Assembly (NCBI GenBank): GCA_039566865.1
Contig: CM076943.1
Coordinates: forward strand, 17,167,501-17,231,500
Length of the DNA: 64,000 nt
Direction: 5' to 3'
Origin: Aurelia coerulea
Taxonomy: Eukaryota; Cnidaria; Scyphozoa; Semaeostomeae; Ulmaridae
Made by a program: the position numbers and the translations under genes. Position 1 is the first letter of the stretch, and each line of letters starts with the position of its first letter. Positions 1-12,300 of this stretch are shown in pieces. The notes below the pieces were generated by a model. The model saw nothing but the letters and a program-made list of their open reading frames with translations, was not told the DNA's origin and searched no databases.

Positions 1-249
1 TTCGCTCAAATTGCTTATTTGAATACGTAGTTTCACAAGGAGAAGGCGAAAAATAGTGGAAAAAATTATCATACATCATTCAAAGCAGTATTATCTTGTA
101 TTTCATCATAACGATACCAACCCCGGACTTGTCCTTTAAACAAAGCATTTGTCAATAGTTCTCAATGGTGGAAAAGTCCCTGTTCTACAAGGCTGCAAAG
201 AGACCCATATATTGAAAGTGTTAAAAAAAGAGTACTCTTCGAGACTTAC

Positions 250-391
250 CATGATATGTTTTGTACTTGCGCTTTATTTGGCTGCAGACAACTCCCATTA
301 AAATAAGGAGAATAACAATTACGACTGTCATTTGGAAAATGATTGATTGTGTATTTATAAATGAGATTGGTTGGTCTGCCTCTTTCTTTAT
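250..391 (-). CDS. Last transmembrane exon of the receptor-channel
   Basis: Acceptor CTTTGCCTTGCAG at 392 opens in phase 0 after the S2 exon. It encodes IKKEADQPISFINTQSIIF, then a strong membrane segment (MTVVIVILLILMGVVCS), then a basic stop-transfer QIKRKYKTYHG. This matches the last transmembrane helix after S2 in iGluR-like receptors. A good donor GTAAGT follows (244-249), so the cytoplasmic tail may continue in an exon left of the window. If unspliced, the frame stops at 221 after nine more residues. Confidence 0.72.
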
Positions 392-3300
392 CTGCAAGGC
401 AAAGTAGATGGTTTCAATTGTCAATAGTATACCAAAAATTAATCCACCGTTGTAGAAAATATTGCAAAAACTCGATGGGGGTTGCATAATTTGTAGCAAA
501 ATTTTCTATGAGGGCTTGATCGAGAATTCTCTTTTGTTGTCTAAAAGTTAGCTACTGTAGCAAGATAAAACTCAAATCCTTACTGGTTGCCAGAGCATGC
601 GGAATCACCCAATTTCATGCTTGTCAGCCAATGAGATCACCGCTTTCTAGCCCCTCGAGACAAACTCGGTCGTTTGAGGTGAATTTTCTAGTACCCTCAC
701 AAAAACTGAAATGGGTGTTAAAGTACTTCAGTTATTTGCACTTTTTTTAATAACTCAGTTGTGGGGATTTCCGTCCAGAATTGTTTACATGTTTAAACAC
801 ATAGCTTGTTTGGTGCAGGAGCTGCGCTCAATTTCCGGTCGAAGAATATTGACCTTCGTTGAAATATCTATAGAAATCGCTACAAATGAGATATACAGAT
901 AACAATTTCAGCGATTATGCATACTGACCTGGGCCGGGTTGTTCAAACCACGATTAGCATTAATCTTGGATTAAAGGCATGCTTATGTTGTCATTTGTAT
1001 AGTCTTAATCCGGTATTAGCCTAATACCAGCTTTGAACAACCGGGCCCTGAGCAATAACCCAAGCTCCTTCACTGCTATCACATCTCAAAATTGGAGGCA
1101 ATTTCTAACGATTTCTGGTAGAGACATCATTTGGGCCTTAGCTTTACTTCGCTTAGAACTCATTCCATTGCACTTGAAAAGTTATGGTAAAATTCTCAAG
1201 CTAAATAATGCACTTACCCATGACTCAGACACCAGTTTGAATTCGTTTGCCTTTTTTACTTCAGCAAATTTTTAAACCTCGGTCCATATTTTTCTCTGCA
1301 AAATCTCTCCGCTTCAAACATTAAACAGTGAGCTTTGACATTGTATCATAAGAGTCTCGCATCAAAGAACATTCCTATACCGGGTGTCCCAAAATGATGT
1401 ATCATTGTTTGATTGCTGACATGTCCATAGCCAATGAACCGATTTTCAAACACTTTATTTCATTTTATTGCCTAAAGCTAAATTGTATTTTAAGATGTTG
1501 GTTGTGGTATTACCAGTTTTTGAAAATCGGTTCATCGGTCATGGACATATAAGCTATCAAACGATGATACATCATTTTGGGACACCCGGTAGAACGATCA
1601 CACGCGGTTAAGCTGTTTAGCGAGGCACCTGTGAATTAGTTTCACGCATTTCGTTCTTTTCGTTCTGTTTTAAATAGATGCAAAACATAAAAAAAAAAAA
1701 TTTTGAGTTGCTAAAAAAGGTACCCGGTTTTGCTCTTTTGTTTGTTTGCATTGATTGATTGAGTCAAATGCGTGAAAACAATTCACGATTGCCTCGCTAA
1801 ACATATAAAGCGCATGAAATCGTTGATCTATAGGAATGTTCTGTGAAGCAAGACTTTTATGATATAATGTCGAAGTTCTCTGTTTGTTGCTTGAAGCGGA
1901 GAGACTGTACAGAGAAAAATATGGACCGAGGAAAGTTTTTGCGATTCACCCACAACTGATCGTTTCTTTTAAAAATTTGCTAAAGTAGAAAAGGCTAACG
2001 AAGTCAAACTGGTGTCTGAGTCATGGGTAAGTGCATTATTTAGCTCAAGAATTTTACCATAACTTTTTAAGTGTAATGGAATGAGTTTCAATTGAGGAAA
2101 AGCTTAGGCCCAAATGATGTCTCTACCAGAAATCGTTAGAAATTGCCTCCAATTTTGAGATATGATAGCAGTGAAGGAGTTTTGGTTATTGCTCAGGTCA
2201 GAATCACTGAAATTCTTATCTGTATATCTCATTTGTGTAGCGATTTCTATAAATATTTCAACGAAGGTCGATATTCTTCGAGCGGAAAATGAACGCAGCT
2301 CCTGCCCCAAACAAGCTATGTGCCTAAACATGTAAACAATTCTGGACGGACTTCCCCACAACTGATTTATCAAAAAATAGTGCAAATAACTGAAGTATTG
2401 TAGCATCCATTTCAGTTTTTGCGAGGGTACTAGAAAATTCACCTCAAACAACAGATTTTGTCTCCAGGAGCTAGAAAGTGGTGATCTCATTGGCTGACAA
2501 GCATAAAATTGGATTATTTCCGCATGCTCTGGCAACCAGTAAGGATTTGAGCCTTATCTTTACTGGCAGATCTTAGATCAAATGACGTGGGAAATTTGAA
2601 CATTTTATAAGGTTTATTCGATTTCTTTGTGAGATAAGATGAGCTGAAGACAAGCGGCGATGTAATTTTTACTAACATGCATCGCGCTCCAGTTACGTAT
2701 ATTAAGCGCGTCTACAGGGATTTGGTTAAAGACAGTAATAAATCGTATATAAAAGAGTTTTGATAATATAAATAGAAACAATGTCTAGTTCTTACCTTAA
2801 AACCAGCAGTTACATCTGCCAAGGTTTGTAGTATTTGGCGTTCCTCGACCTTTATATAGTCCTCGAACGTACTTGCAGCGTTAGTCATGTCATTTGACAA
2901 AATAAAACCGAAAGAGAAGGGATATTGTATCAGTTCAACAGCATATATATCTGGATGATTGAATACGTCAGGTTGAGATGCTGCCGATGCCACATCAACC
3001 AATGCTGACCGCACTTTGCGTCTTTTCAGTACGTCGGCAACATCCTCGATGGTTCGATATAATGCTTCTGCAACGACAAGACAAAATATTGCTCAAGCTG
3101 ATAAACAGACAAGATAGCTTGTTTAAAAAAATAACAAATTGGATTTGTCCTTGATTTATTTTCGTGGAATTTTTTTTATTTTGGAATTTTCTCAGGCTAA
3201 TTGGCCAAAGGTTTGGTTTAGAGGTGGACGCAAATTTGGACTCTAAAATTAACATTCAACTATCGAAGCACCCATATCAACGAACGAGATGTCTGTGTTC

Positions 3301-6300
3301 AAGGTATCTATTGAGGAATGTTTTGTGAATGATTCACCAAGGATTTATCTATTGAGGAATGTTTTGTAAATGATTCACCAAGGATTAAAGCTAAATTTTC
3401 ATGTCGCTTGAACCAAATGTATTTTGGGATACCCCTACTTGGAAAAAAAAGGATTACGAGTAAGGGAGCGGTCATTGTTAATCTTGGGTAACAGGGCTAA
3501 TGATAATTCTACACAATTAGACAACATTTCATACCCCGTCTTGAATATACAGAGTGTCCCAAAGAAATTTTGCCCCGTTTGCTTGAAGATTGCGACAAAA
3601 CGGCAAAATATTCTCGCCAAACTTTGTTATGATGTTGCTTTTCAGCTGTTCTAATAAATTTTGCTACCATTCCCGTAGAGATCCTTTCAAAAATCATGGA
3701 GCTATGACCTTCAGCAGACCAAATTTGACTGATGACTAAAACCAGTGGTCAATCATTTTGTCTTACTATTTTGCAGCGATAAATAGCTTCATGTAATGTA
3801 AGAAATATTTTCTGTAAGGTAACAAATAATTGAAATTTTTTTAATGATTATCAGAATTTTGAAAAAGCTACGGCATTAGGCTGCTGTTTTATTTCATTCA
3901 TGGAAATAACACCATGGAGCAAAATCATGCAACATTTTAGCGAGAATCTTTTGTCGTTTTTTTGTCATCTAAGACAAACGGGGCACAATTTTTTGGAACA
4001 CCATGTAGAAAAATAGGTTTTATACCCCTTTACCATTCAACAAAATGATTTGCAACCCCATCCAGAACTCTTTGAGGAAATATAAAAGATATATGCACAC
4101 ATACCAATTAGTCCCAGGCTATTTTCGTACCAATCCAGTGATTCATCATTTCCAGATGTCTGTTAAATTTACTTTTGAATGTTGACGGATGACTTCATAG
4201 AAATAATTTTGAAGCAAAATAGTTTTGCACCCATAGCAATTCTCATTGATAAGTTCGCACCCCCACAAAGTAATGGAAACAATGTTCATACTTCTATCAC
4301 AAATCTCCCCCCTCCCCGGTACCCAGGATTAAAAATGACCAATCCCTAACTGTATATTTTCTGACTTTGACATGAGGATTACTTAATGGATATGCGTGCA
4401 TACAAGATCTCGAAGAATGGCCAATTTATCACATCTTATGCATTATTGATAGAGTAAAATTTGAGGAATACTTACTGGTATTTACTTTCGCATTTCGACG
4501 AATTGCAATTTTGTGACCAGCTGAGTCGTGAATGGCTGCAATCTGAAACGTAGATGCTCAATCTGATAAACAATTGTGCTAAAGATGACAGGGAATATTT
4601 ACCATGATCTTTGGCGTTTGAAAGAATTGTGAATGATTTGATTTGTCAATTTACCATGTAACGCAATGGATCGTGGTAAAAATTCCATGGTGCCATCCGC
4701 AGCGTGATCATCTATCTAGCTTCTAATTTCCTAACAGACTCCAAATGACATAGATCAGCGGTACTACAAGAATTCAAACCCAAATACTAGCCTGCTACAG
4801 TATGTTCATTCAACTGATGGACAATTCTCAGTTCACGGGCTGATTAACAATCATTTACCTTGTGAAAAGGCGATACCTTTGTCATGAAACTTATATAAAG
4901 AAGCTTTCAGGAACGTTCCGTGATAAATGGTGCTATTTTGTGATATATAAAGCTGGTTGAAAGAGGGCGTCTCTGACACAGTGTGATCTTAATGCCAAAA
5001 TCGAAATTCTCATTTCTTGGCTCAGAAATGTCCGATTTGTATGAAATCAACTTTATTTACCAAATGAATATAACAGCTTTTAACGGATTGCCAGCCAGAA
5101 GAAATACGGATTCTAATTCTACACTTAATTGGACATGCTCAGGGGCAGCACGATTTTGGCATTTTTGGCATCAAAATGTGGAAATTTCATTTTTACACTT
5201 GAAAAACAAAAAAGTGACTCAAAGTGACTCTACCAGACTCACTTTTTGTGGAAGTACCATGTCTCAGCTGAAAATCTACCAAGGGGATCGTGCAGAATTG
5301 TACAGAAAAAAAAGTTATACGCAATTAAAAAAGTCAAGTGTACCTCTTGATTTTGAAGAAAAAGTTGGGCTTTTTTTGTTGCTTTCTAAGCAACATGAAA
5401 TTGAATGGAATTGTTGAAAGTAACTGCTAGTGACTTCAATTCATCTTTTGGGGAAATTCAAATCGTAAAATTGAAATAAAGCTTTTTCACTGCTCCTCCG
5501 CAGAGACAGATAATAAAGCAGTGTAGGCTGCTTCTTTTTTATCATTTCTTCACACAGCGTTAGGTCATCAACTTTATAACGTCCAAGATAACTTCATTAT
5601 GAAGTGCACTAACTTTTAAGCTAGTTACATCTAGAAAACTTGATAAAAGACTATGATTTAGTTATTATTTACGAATCGTATTTTGTTTCTTCAATAAAAC
5701 TTCATTCGTACATAGACTGAATCAGTGATTCCTCCTCATTGGAAACATGGGCAACAGGAGAAGAGTATCCTTTTTTGTTGACATATCTTGTCTCACATTG
5801 TAATTACCGGAGCTGATTTTGTTAGCATTCTGATAAAAATCTCATGAATGCTGGCTTAAACAGAAGTCTGTCTCGGTCTTTCAAATGCAGGACGGAGGAA
5901 CAATTGCTATTTGGTCTGAGAGTGGAGTTGAAGCATGGAACAAACAGGTATGCAGTTTCCGTAAGGGGGGGGGGGAGGGGGCAGGATGTAGAGCGAGACG
6001 GAATTCTGTACAAAAGTCAACATTCATGAAATTTTTGTAAGAATGCTAAAAAAATCAGCTCCGGTAAGTACAAAGGTGAGACAAGATATGTCAACAAAAA
6101 AGGACACTCTTCTCCAGTTTCCCATGTTTCCAACGAGGAGGAATCACTGATTCAGTCTATGTACGAATGAAGTTTTATTGAAGAAATAAAATACGATTCG
6201 TAAATATTAACTAAATCATAGTCTTTTATCAAGTTTTCTAGATGTAACTAGCTTAGAAGTTAGTGCACTTCATAATGAAGTTAACCTGGACGTTATAAAG

Positions 6301-9300
6301 TTGTTGACCTAACGCTGTGTGAAGAAATGATAAAAAAGAAGCAGCCTACATTGCTTTGTTATCTGTCTCTGCGGAGGAGCAGTGAAAAAGCTTTATTTCA
6401 ATTTTACGATTTGAATTTCCTCAAAAGATGAATTGAAGTCACTAGCAGTTACTTTCAACAATTCCATTCAATTTCATGTTGCTTAGAAAAAAAGCCCAAC
6501 TTTTTCTTCAAAATCAAGAGGTACACTTGACTGTTTTAATTGCGTATAACTTTTTTTTCTGTACGATTCTGCACGATCCCCTTGGTAGATTTTCAGCTGA
6601 GAAGTGTTACTTCCACAAAAAGAGATTCTGGTAGAGTCACTTTTTTGTTTTTCAAGTGTAAAAATGAAATTTCCACATTTTGATGCCAAAAATGCCAAAA
6701 TCGTGCTGCCCCTGTGCATGTCCAATTAAGCGTGAAATTAGAATCCGTATTTCTGCTGGTTGACAATCCGTTAAAAGCTGTTATATTCATTTACTAAATA
6801 AAGTTGATTTCATACAAATCGGACATTTCTGAGCCAAGAAATGAGAATTTGGATTTGGCATTAATTAGCCAATTAGAGGAAGATTTGATAAAATTGCCAT
6901 GAAATTGACACTTGTAGATTTCACCAAATTTTGACCCTGATTTTCTCTGGGCTCGCAATTCCGATTTCAATGAAATGTTTTTTATTTTGATGGCCAACAT
7001 ATCTAGTTTTCAGTGGTATGATCAGTGGTCAGAAATAAGCAACTTCATTTTTGGGTATTTCTTCCACTTGCTTGGCCTGTAAAAAATGGGTTAGAGTTCA
7101 TAACTACATGTTATTTGCCGTGTAATGCCGTAAGGACAATAATTCAATAGATATACCTCTTGACCATATAACTGGTTGTCTTTTGCTACAGAGACAGTCA
7201 AGGAAGTTGCGAGCTTGGCAGAAAGAAGCGATAAAGTGATCAAACCAACAATCATCCACACCATCGCAAAAAGGCGTGCAGGCTTCGATTTTGGCGTCAG
7301 ATCTCCATTTCTATGAAAATAAGAAATATCTTATGGTCCACGAAAGGAGTTATTTTTTTGGTCCAAATTGGCTACAAATGAGTTTCAAAATGGAAAAAAT
7401 GCTAAATATAGATAAAGGGCAAGTTGTATGTTTTATTCTTAATTGGCTCATTTGTCTAAAAGTGGAGGTAATTTTAGGGCTTTTGTTAGTAGGCACGAGT
7501 AACCATAGATTTGCGATGACACAATGCAAGAAAACAGACTGTTCTTCTTTTGGAATAATGGGTTTACGCGTAGGCTAATCTAGACCAGGCTTTTTGAAGC
7601 ATCCTCAGGCCTGGGGGGGGGGGGCTAAATTAGCTCCCCCCTCAGAACTCCGAATTAACAAGGGCTAGCAAGATGATTCTTGGTCATATTATGTAAATTA
7701 ATGTGAAACTTCTGAATATCTAATTCATGTTACTCTAATTGTTGTATTTTCTATGACGTCATCAATGTTCTTTGTTTTGTGCCAAAAACAGCACTGGTAC
7801 AGATTTACTGTAGGAAATCTCTTAAGAGGAATATTATGCTTCTTATAACTTTAATTGACAAATTATTTATTACCTAAATTCATTAGAGATATAAGTGATG
7901 AATGACGTCATACAAAATAAAAACAAAAAATAGGTTATTTCCATATTGTCTTATTGAATTATGGTTGCACTAAAATGTTCATCCATTTATCTCACTTTTG
8001 TCTTGAATAAAACAAACAAGATATTAAAGCTACTTTTTGAGAAATTGTTATATGTCCAAAACTACATGAGATATCGATTCAAAGCCATTTCAGGTCTTCA
8101 AAACAACGAGGAACGTGCTTCATTTTGCCTGAGAATATCTTTAAATACCTAGGGACTATAAACTTGCCCTGAAGACTTCCTACTGGGTTGCCTATTCCTT
8201 AGGTTAAAATGAAGCACGCTCCTCGTTGTTTTGAAGATTTGAAAATGGTTGTAAATCGATCCCCTGTTTTTACGACTATTTGAGGATTTCAGACATGCCC
8301 TTTTCCTCAAAATCCTTAATTTTGGAAATTTACCGTGCGAAAAAAAATTCCAAAAAATACCAACGTATTCTCATCGGATCCGTCCCCCTTCCTTCCAGAC
8401 CACTAAGATATGGAGAGAGCGAAGGGGGCTTCGCTGTCTGGAAGGAAAGTAGGATCATGGTGCGAACCGTCGCTGAGGGAGGAGTGGTGGGTCGATTTTT
8501 TACTGTGCACTGCTTGTTGCTCACAAAGAAGGCTGAAATGAGCTCGGATTTTTCCTATATACTGACCTATTCCCTAGGGGCTACGAAACTGCTCTCCCCA
8601 GGCCTCTCAAGCAGTCTCGGGTGTGTAGAACATTAGAGTCTTGGAATTTCGTGAGACTTCTCCGGTGAGAATACCAACGTATTCTCATCGGATCCGTCCC
8701 CCTTCCTTCCAGACCACTAAGATATGGAGAGAGCTTCGGGGGCCGCAGATCTGGACTAAACGAGAAATGGAGACATAAAATAAACACACTGAATATGTTT
8801 CCAAACATCATACATAATATAGGGCCCCCTCCATTACTCAAGTAGAATAGGTTCGTAGAAGATCGGCGCCAAATGAAAACAACGAGGAGCACAAATGTTA
8901 TGAACATTGCAAGTTATAAAAGATCATCGTACTCGGAAAATTACATAATTTGGAGACACCTGTGAATTTACTCGTTTTCTATCTTATTTCCTATGTGCCT
9001 TCTTGGGTTGAACTTATCGGTCTCTGACGGGTTGGGCTGGAGGGTTTCCCCCTAAAATTACATCAAGATAATTTGTCTTTAAACACTAATCCTCAGTTCA
9101 CTCAGATAGTTGCAGAAGGATGACAAACAATAATATTTTGGAATTAATAATTAAGACAAATGAGAAGGAAAACCCTCCAACCCAACCACTCAGAACAGCA
9201 GCTTAGAGCCGTGTATTAAGGTCTTTAGTTAGGCCCCCGAGTGGTTGAGAAGAAGTAAGCGATCCTTCAAATTGCTTTTGAAAAACTCCTTGCAATGCTT

Positions 9301-12300
9301 GCTCAAGCAGGGATATATAATCTCGATTCAAAACCCTTGACGGATCTAATCTTGCCACAACGATCCAAGCATCAGAAAATGTTCTTGTTCTCCTCTGATA
9401 AGATTGCTCCCGCAATTAGGGCTTCAGTGAGATACTATTATGATAAAAGCCAGTGTTGCTGAAAGAATATAACATTATATAATTATAGCCTTGAACCATA
9501 GAAATATGCCTTGAATATGCCATGAAATTCTCAGCCCAAAGCTAACGATGTCATGCTAAAACGCAGAGCTTTCGTTGCTGAAAAACATGCATAAAATTCT
9601 AAGCCTAAAGCTAACGATGTCATGCTAAAACGCAGATCTTTCGTTGCTGAGAAACATGCATAAAATTCTAAGCCTAAAGCTAACGATGTCATGCTAAAAC
9701 GCAGATCTTTCGTTGCTGAGAAACATGCATAAAATTCTAAGCCTAAAGCTAACGATGTCATGCTAAAACGCAGATCTTTCGTTGCTGAAAAACATGCATA
9801 AAATTCTAAGCCTAAACCTAACGATGTCATGCTAAAACGCAGATCTTTCGTTGCTGAAAAACATGCATAAGATTCTAAACCTAAAGCTAACGATGTCATG
9901 CTAAAACGCAGATCTCTCGTTGCTGAAAAACATGCATAAAATTCTAAGCCTAAAGCTAACGATGTCATGCTAAAACGCAGATCTTTCGTTGCTGAAAAAC
10001 ATGCATAAAATTCTAAGCCTAAAGCTAACGATGTCATGCAAAAAACGCAGATCTTTCGTTGCTGAAAAACATGCATAAAATTCTTGGCCTAAAGCTAACA
10101 ATGTCATGCTAAAACGCAGATCTTTCGTTGCTGAAAAACATGCATAAAATTCTAAGCCTAAAGCTAACGATGTCATGCTAAAACGCAGATTTTTCGTTGC
10201 TGAAAAACATACATAAAATTCTCAGCCCAAAGCTAACGATGTCATGCTAAAACGCAGATCTTTCGTTGCTGAAAAACATGCATAAAATTCTAAGCCTAAA
10301 GCTAACGATGTCATGCTAAAACGCAGATCTTTCGTTGCTGAAAAACATACATAAAATTCTCAGCCCAAAGCTAACGATATTCATGCTAAAACGCAGATCT
10401 TTCGTTGTTGGAAAACATGCATAAAATTCTTAGCCTAAGGCTAACGATGTCATGCTAAAACGCAAATCTTTCGTTGCTGAAAAACATGCATAAAATTCTA
10501 AGCCTAAAGCTAACGATGTCATGCTAAAACGCAGATTTTTCGTTGCTGAGAAATATGCATAAAATTCTAAGCCTAAAGCTAACGATGTCATGCTAAAACG
10601 CAGATTTTTCGTTGCTGAGAAACATGCATAAAATTCTAAGCCTAAAGCTAACGATATTCATGCTAAAACGCAGATCTTTCGTTGTTGGAAAACATGCATA
10701 AAATTCTTAGCCTAAAGCTAACGATGTCATGCTAAAACGCAGATCTTTCGTTGCTGAAAAACATGCATAAAATTCTTAGCCTAAAGCTAACGATGTCATG
10801 CTAAAACGCAGATCTTTCGTTGCTGAAAAACATGCATAAAATTCTTAGCCTAAAGCTAACGATGTCATGCTAAAACGCAGATCTTTCGTTGCTGAAAAAC
10901 ATGCATAAAATTCTAAGCCTAAAGCTAACGATGTCGTTGCTGAAAACATGCATAAAATTCTAAGCCTAAAGCTAACGATGTCGTTGCTGAAAACATGCAT
11001 AAAATTCTAAGCCTAAAGCTAACGATGTCATGCTAAAACGCAGATCTTTCGTTGCTGAAAAACATGCATAAGATTCTAAACCTAAAGCTAACGATGTCAT
11101 GCTAAAACGCAGATCTTTCGTTGCTGAAAACATGCATAAAATTCTAAGCCTAAAGCTAACGATGTCATGCTAAAACGCAGATCTTTCGTTGCTGAAAAAC
11201 ATGCATAAGATTCTAAGCCTAAAGCTAACGATGTCATGCAAAAAACGCAGATCTTTCGTTGCTGAAAGACATGCATAAAATTTTAAGCCTAAAGCTAACA
11301 ATGTCATGCTAAAACGCAGATCTTTCGTTGCTGAAAAACATGCATAAAATTCTAAGCCTAAAGCTAACGATGTCATGCTAAAACGCAGATCTTTCGTTGC
11401 TGAAAACATGCATAAAATTCTAAGCCTAAAGCTAATGATGTCATGCTAAAACGCAGATCTCTCGTTGCTGAATAACATGCATAAGATTCTAAACCTAAAG
11501 CTAACGATGTCATGCTAAAACGCAGATCTTTCGTTGCTGAGAAACATGCATAAGATTCTTAGCCTAAATCTAACGATGTCATGCTAAAACGCAGATCTCT
11601 CGTTGCTGAAAAAACATGCATAAAATTTTAAGCCTAAAGCTAACGATGTGATGCTTAAACGCAGGTCTTTCGCTGCTAAAACATGTTATGTTGTAAAGGG
11701 GCCTCGTCCATATCAACACAAGAGAAACTCTGGTTTGATCCATTTATCTCAGATATACTTTTTCCAGTTAATGATAAACAATCAGGGAATAAACATTTTT
11801 GAAAACGACATGTCTCGTGAGAGTTTCTTGTATCTGAATTGTGTCTCTTGAGGGAGTTGACCTTTGGACCCATCATCATAGACGCGTTAGCGTTCACAAC
11901 ATAAAAGCAAATTTGATATGCCCGAAGAAACATAAAATCGAATTGAATACTCATAGCATCGGCTATAGTCTTTTAGCGACAGAACAACGTTTGAAATATT
12001 TCAATCGGCAACTTACTCAATTTTCTGTAACAGATCGCGTTGGGTCACTTTTTTCTGGGTCACTTTTTTCTTGGTCACCTGGTATCATCTTTCAAACATT
12101 TATTGCAAAAGAATCTATGCACACTCCGCAAAATATAGCCTGTTTGTTACAAGTAAACATAGAGAGACTGCTGGGTTAACAAGAACATTCTGCTTGATAA
12201 TGAGATACAGCTATTATGAAATATTATGATTAATACAATGTCTTACCCAACGGTTGTCATGGTGACATATGCCCAGTAAATACCGCTACATACGCCTATT

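Larger units (their letters stand above)
551..2568. repeat. ~2-kb foldback element (palindrome) with nested insertions
   Basis: Left arm ~551-1378 and right arm ~1830-2568 are inverted copies (e.g. TTACTGGTTGCCAGAGCATG at 580 and its complement at 2525). Open frames at 711-902 and 2104-2535 encode the same peptides in opposite arms and are by-products. Two small elements are inserted in the left side and absent from the right arm. The palindrome lies in the last intron of the receptor-channel gene. Confidence 0.85.

Noticed and set aside
711..2535. Open frames at 711-902, 1033-1275 and 2104-2535 with shared peptides
   Set aside because: They are the same sequence read in opposite arms of a palindrome, without splice or start context.
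4983..7000. 144-residue plus-strand frame and matching minus-strand frames
   Set aside because: By-products of the second foldback; low-complexity amino-acid use and no domain.
9531..11409. Long minus-strand frames with 23-residue repeats
   Set aside because: Produced by a 69-bp minisatellite; several units have frame-breaking indels and there is no flanking exon signal.
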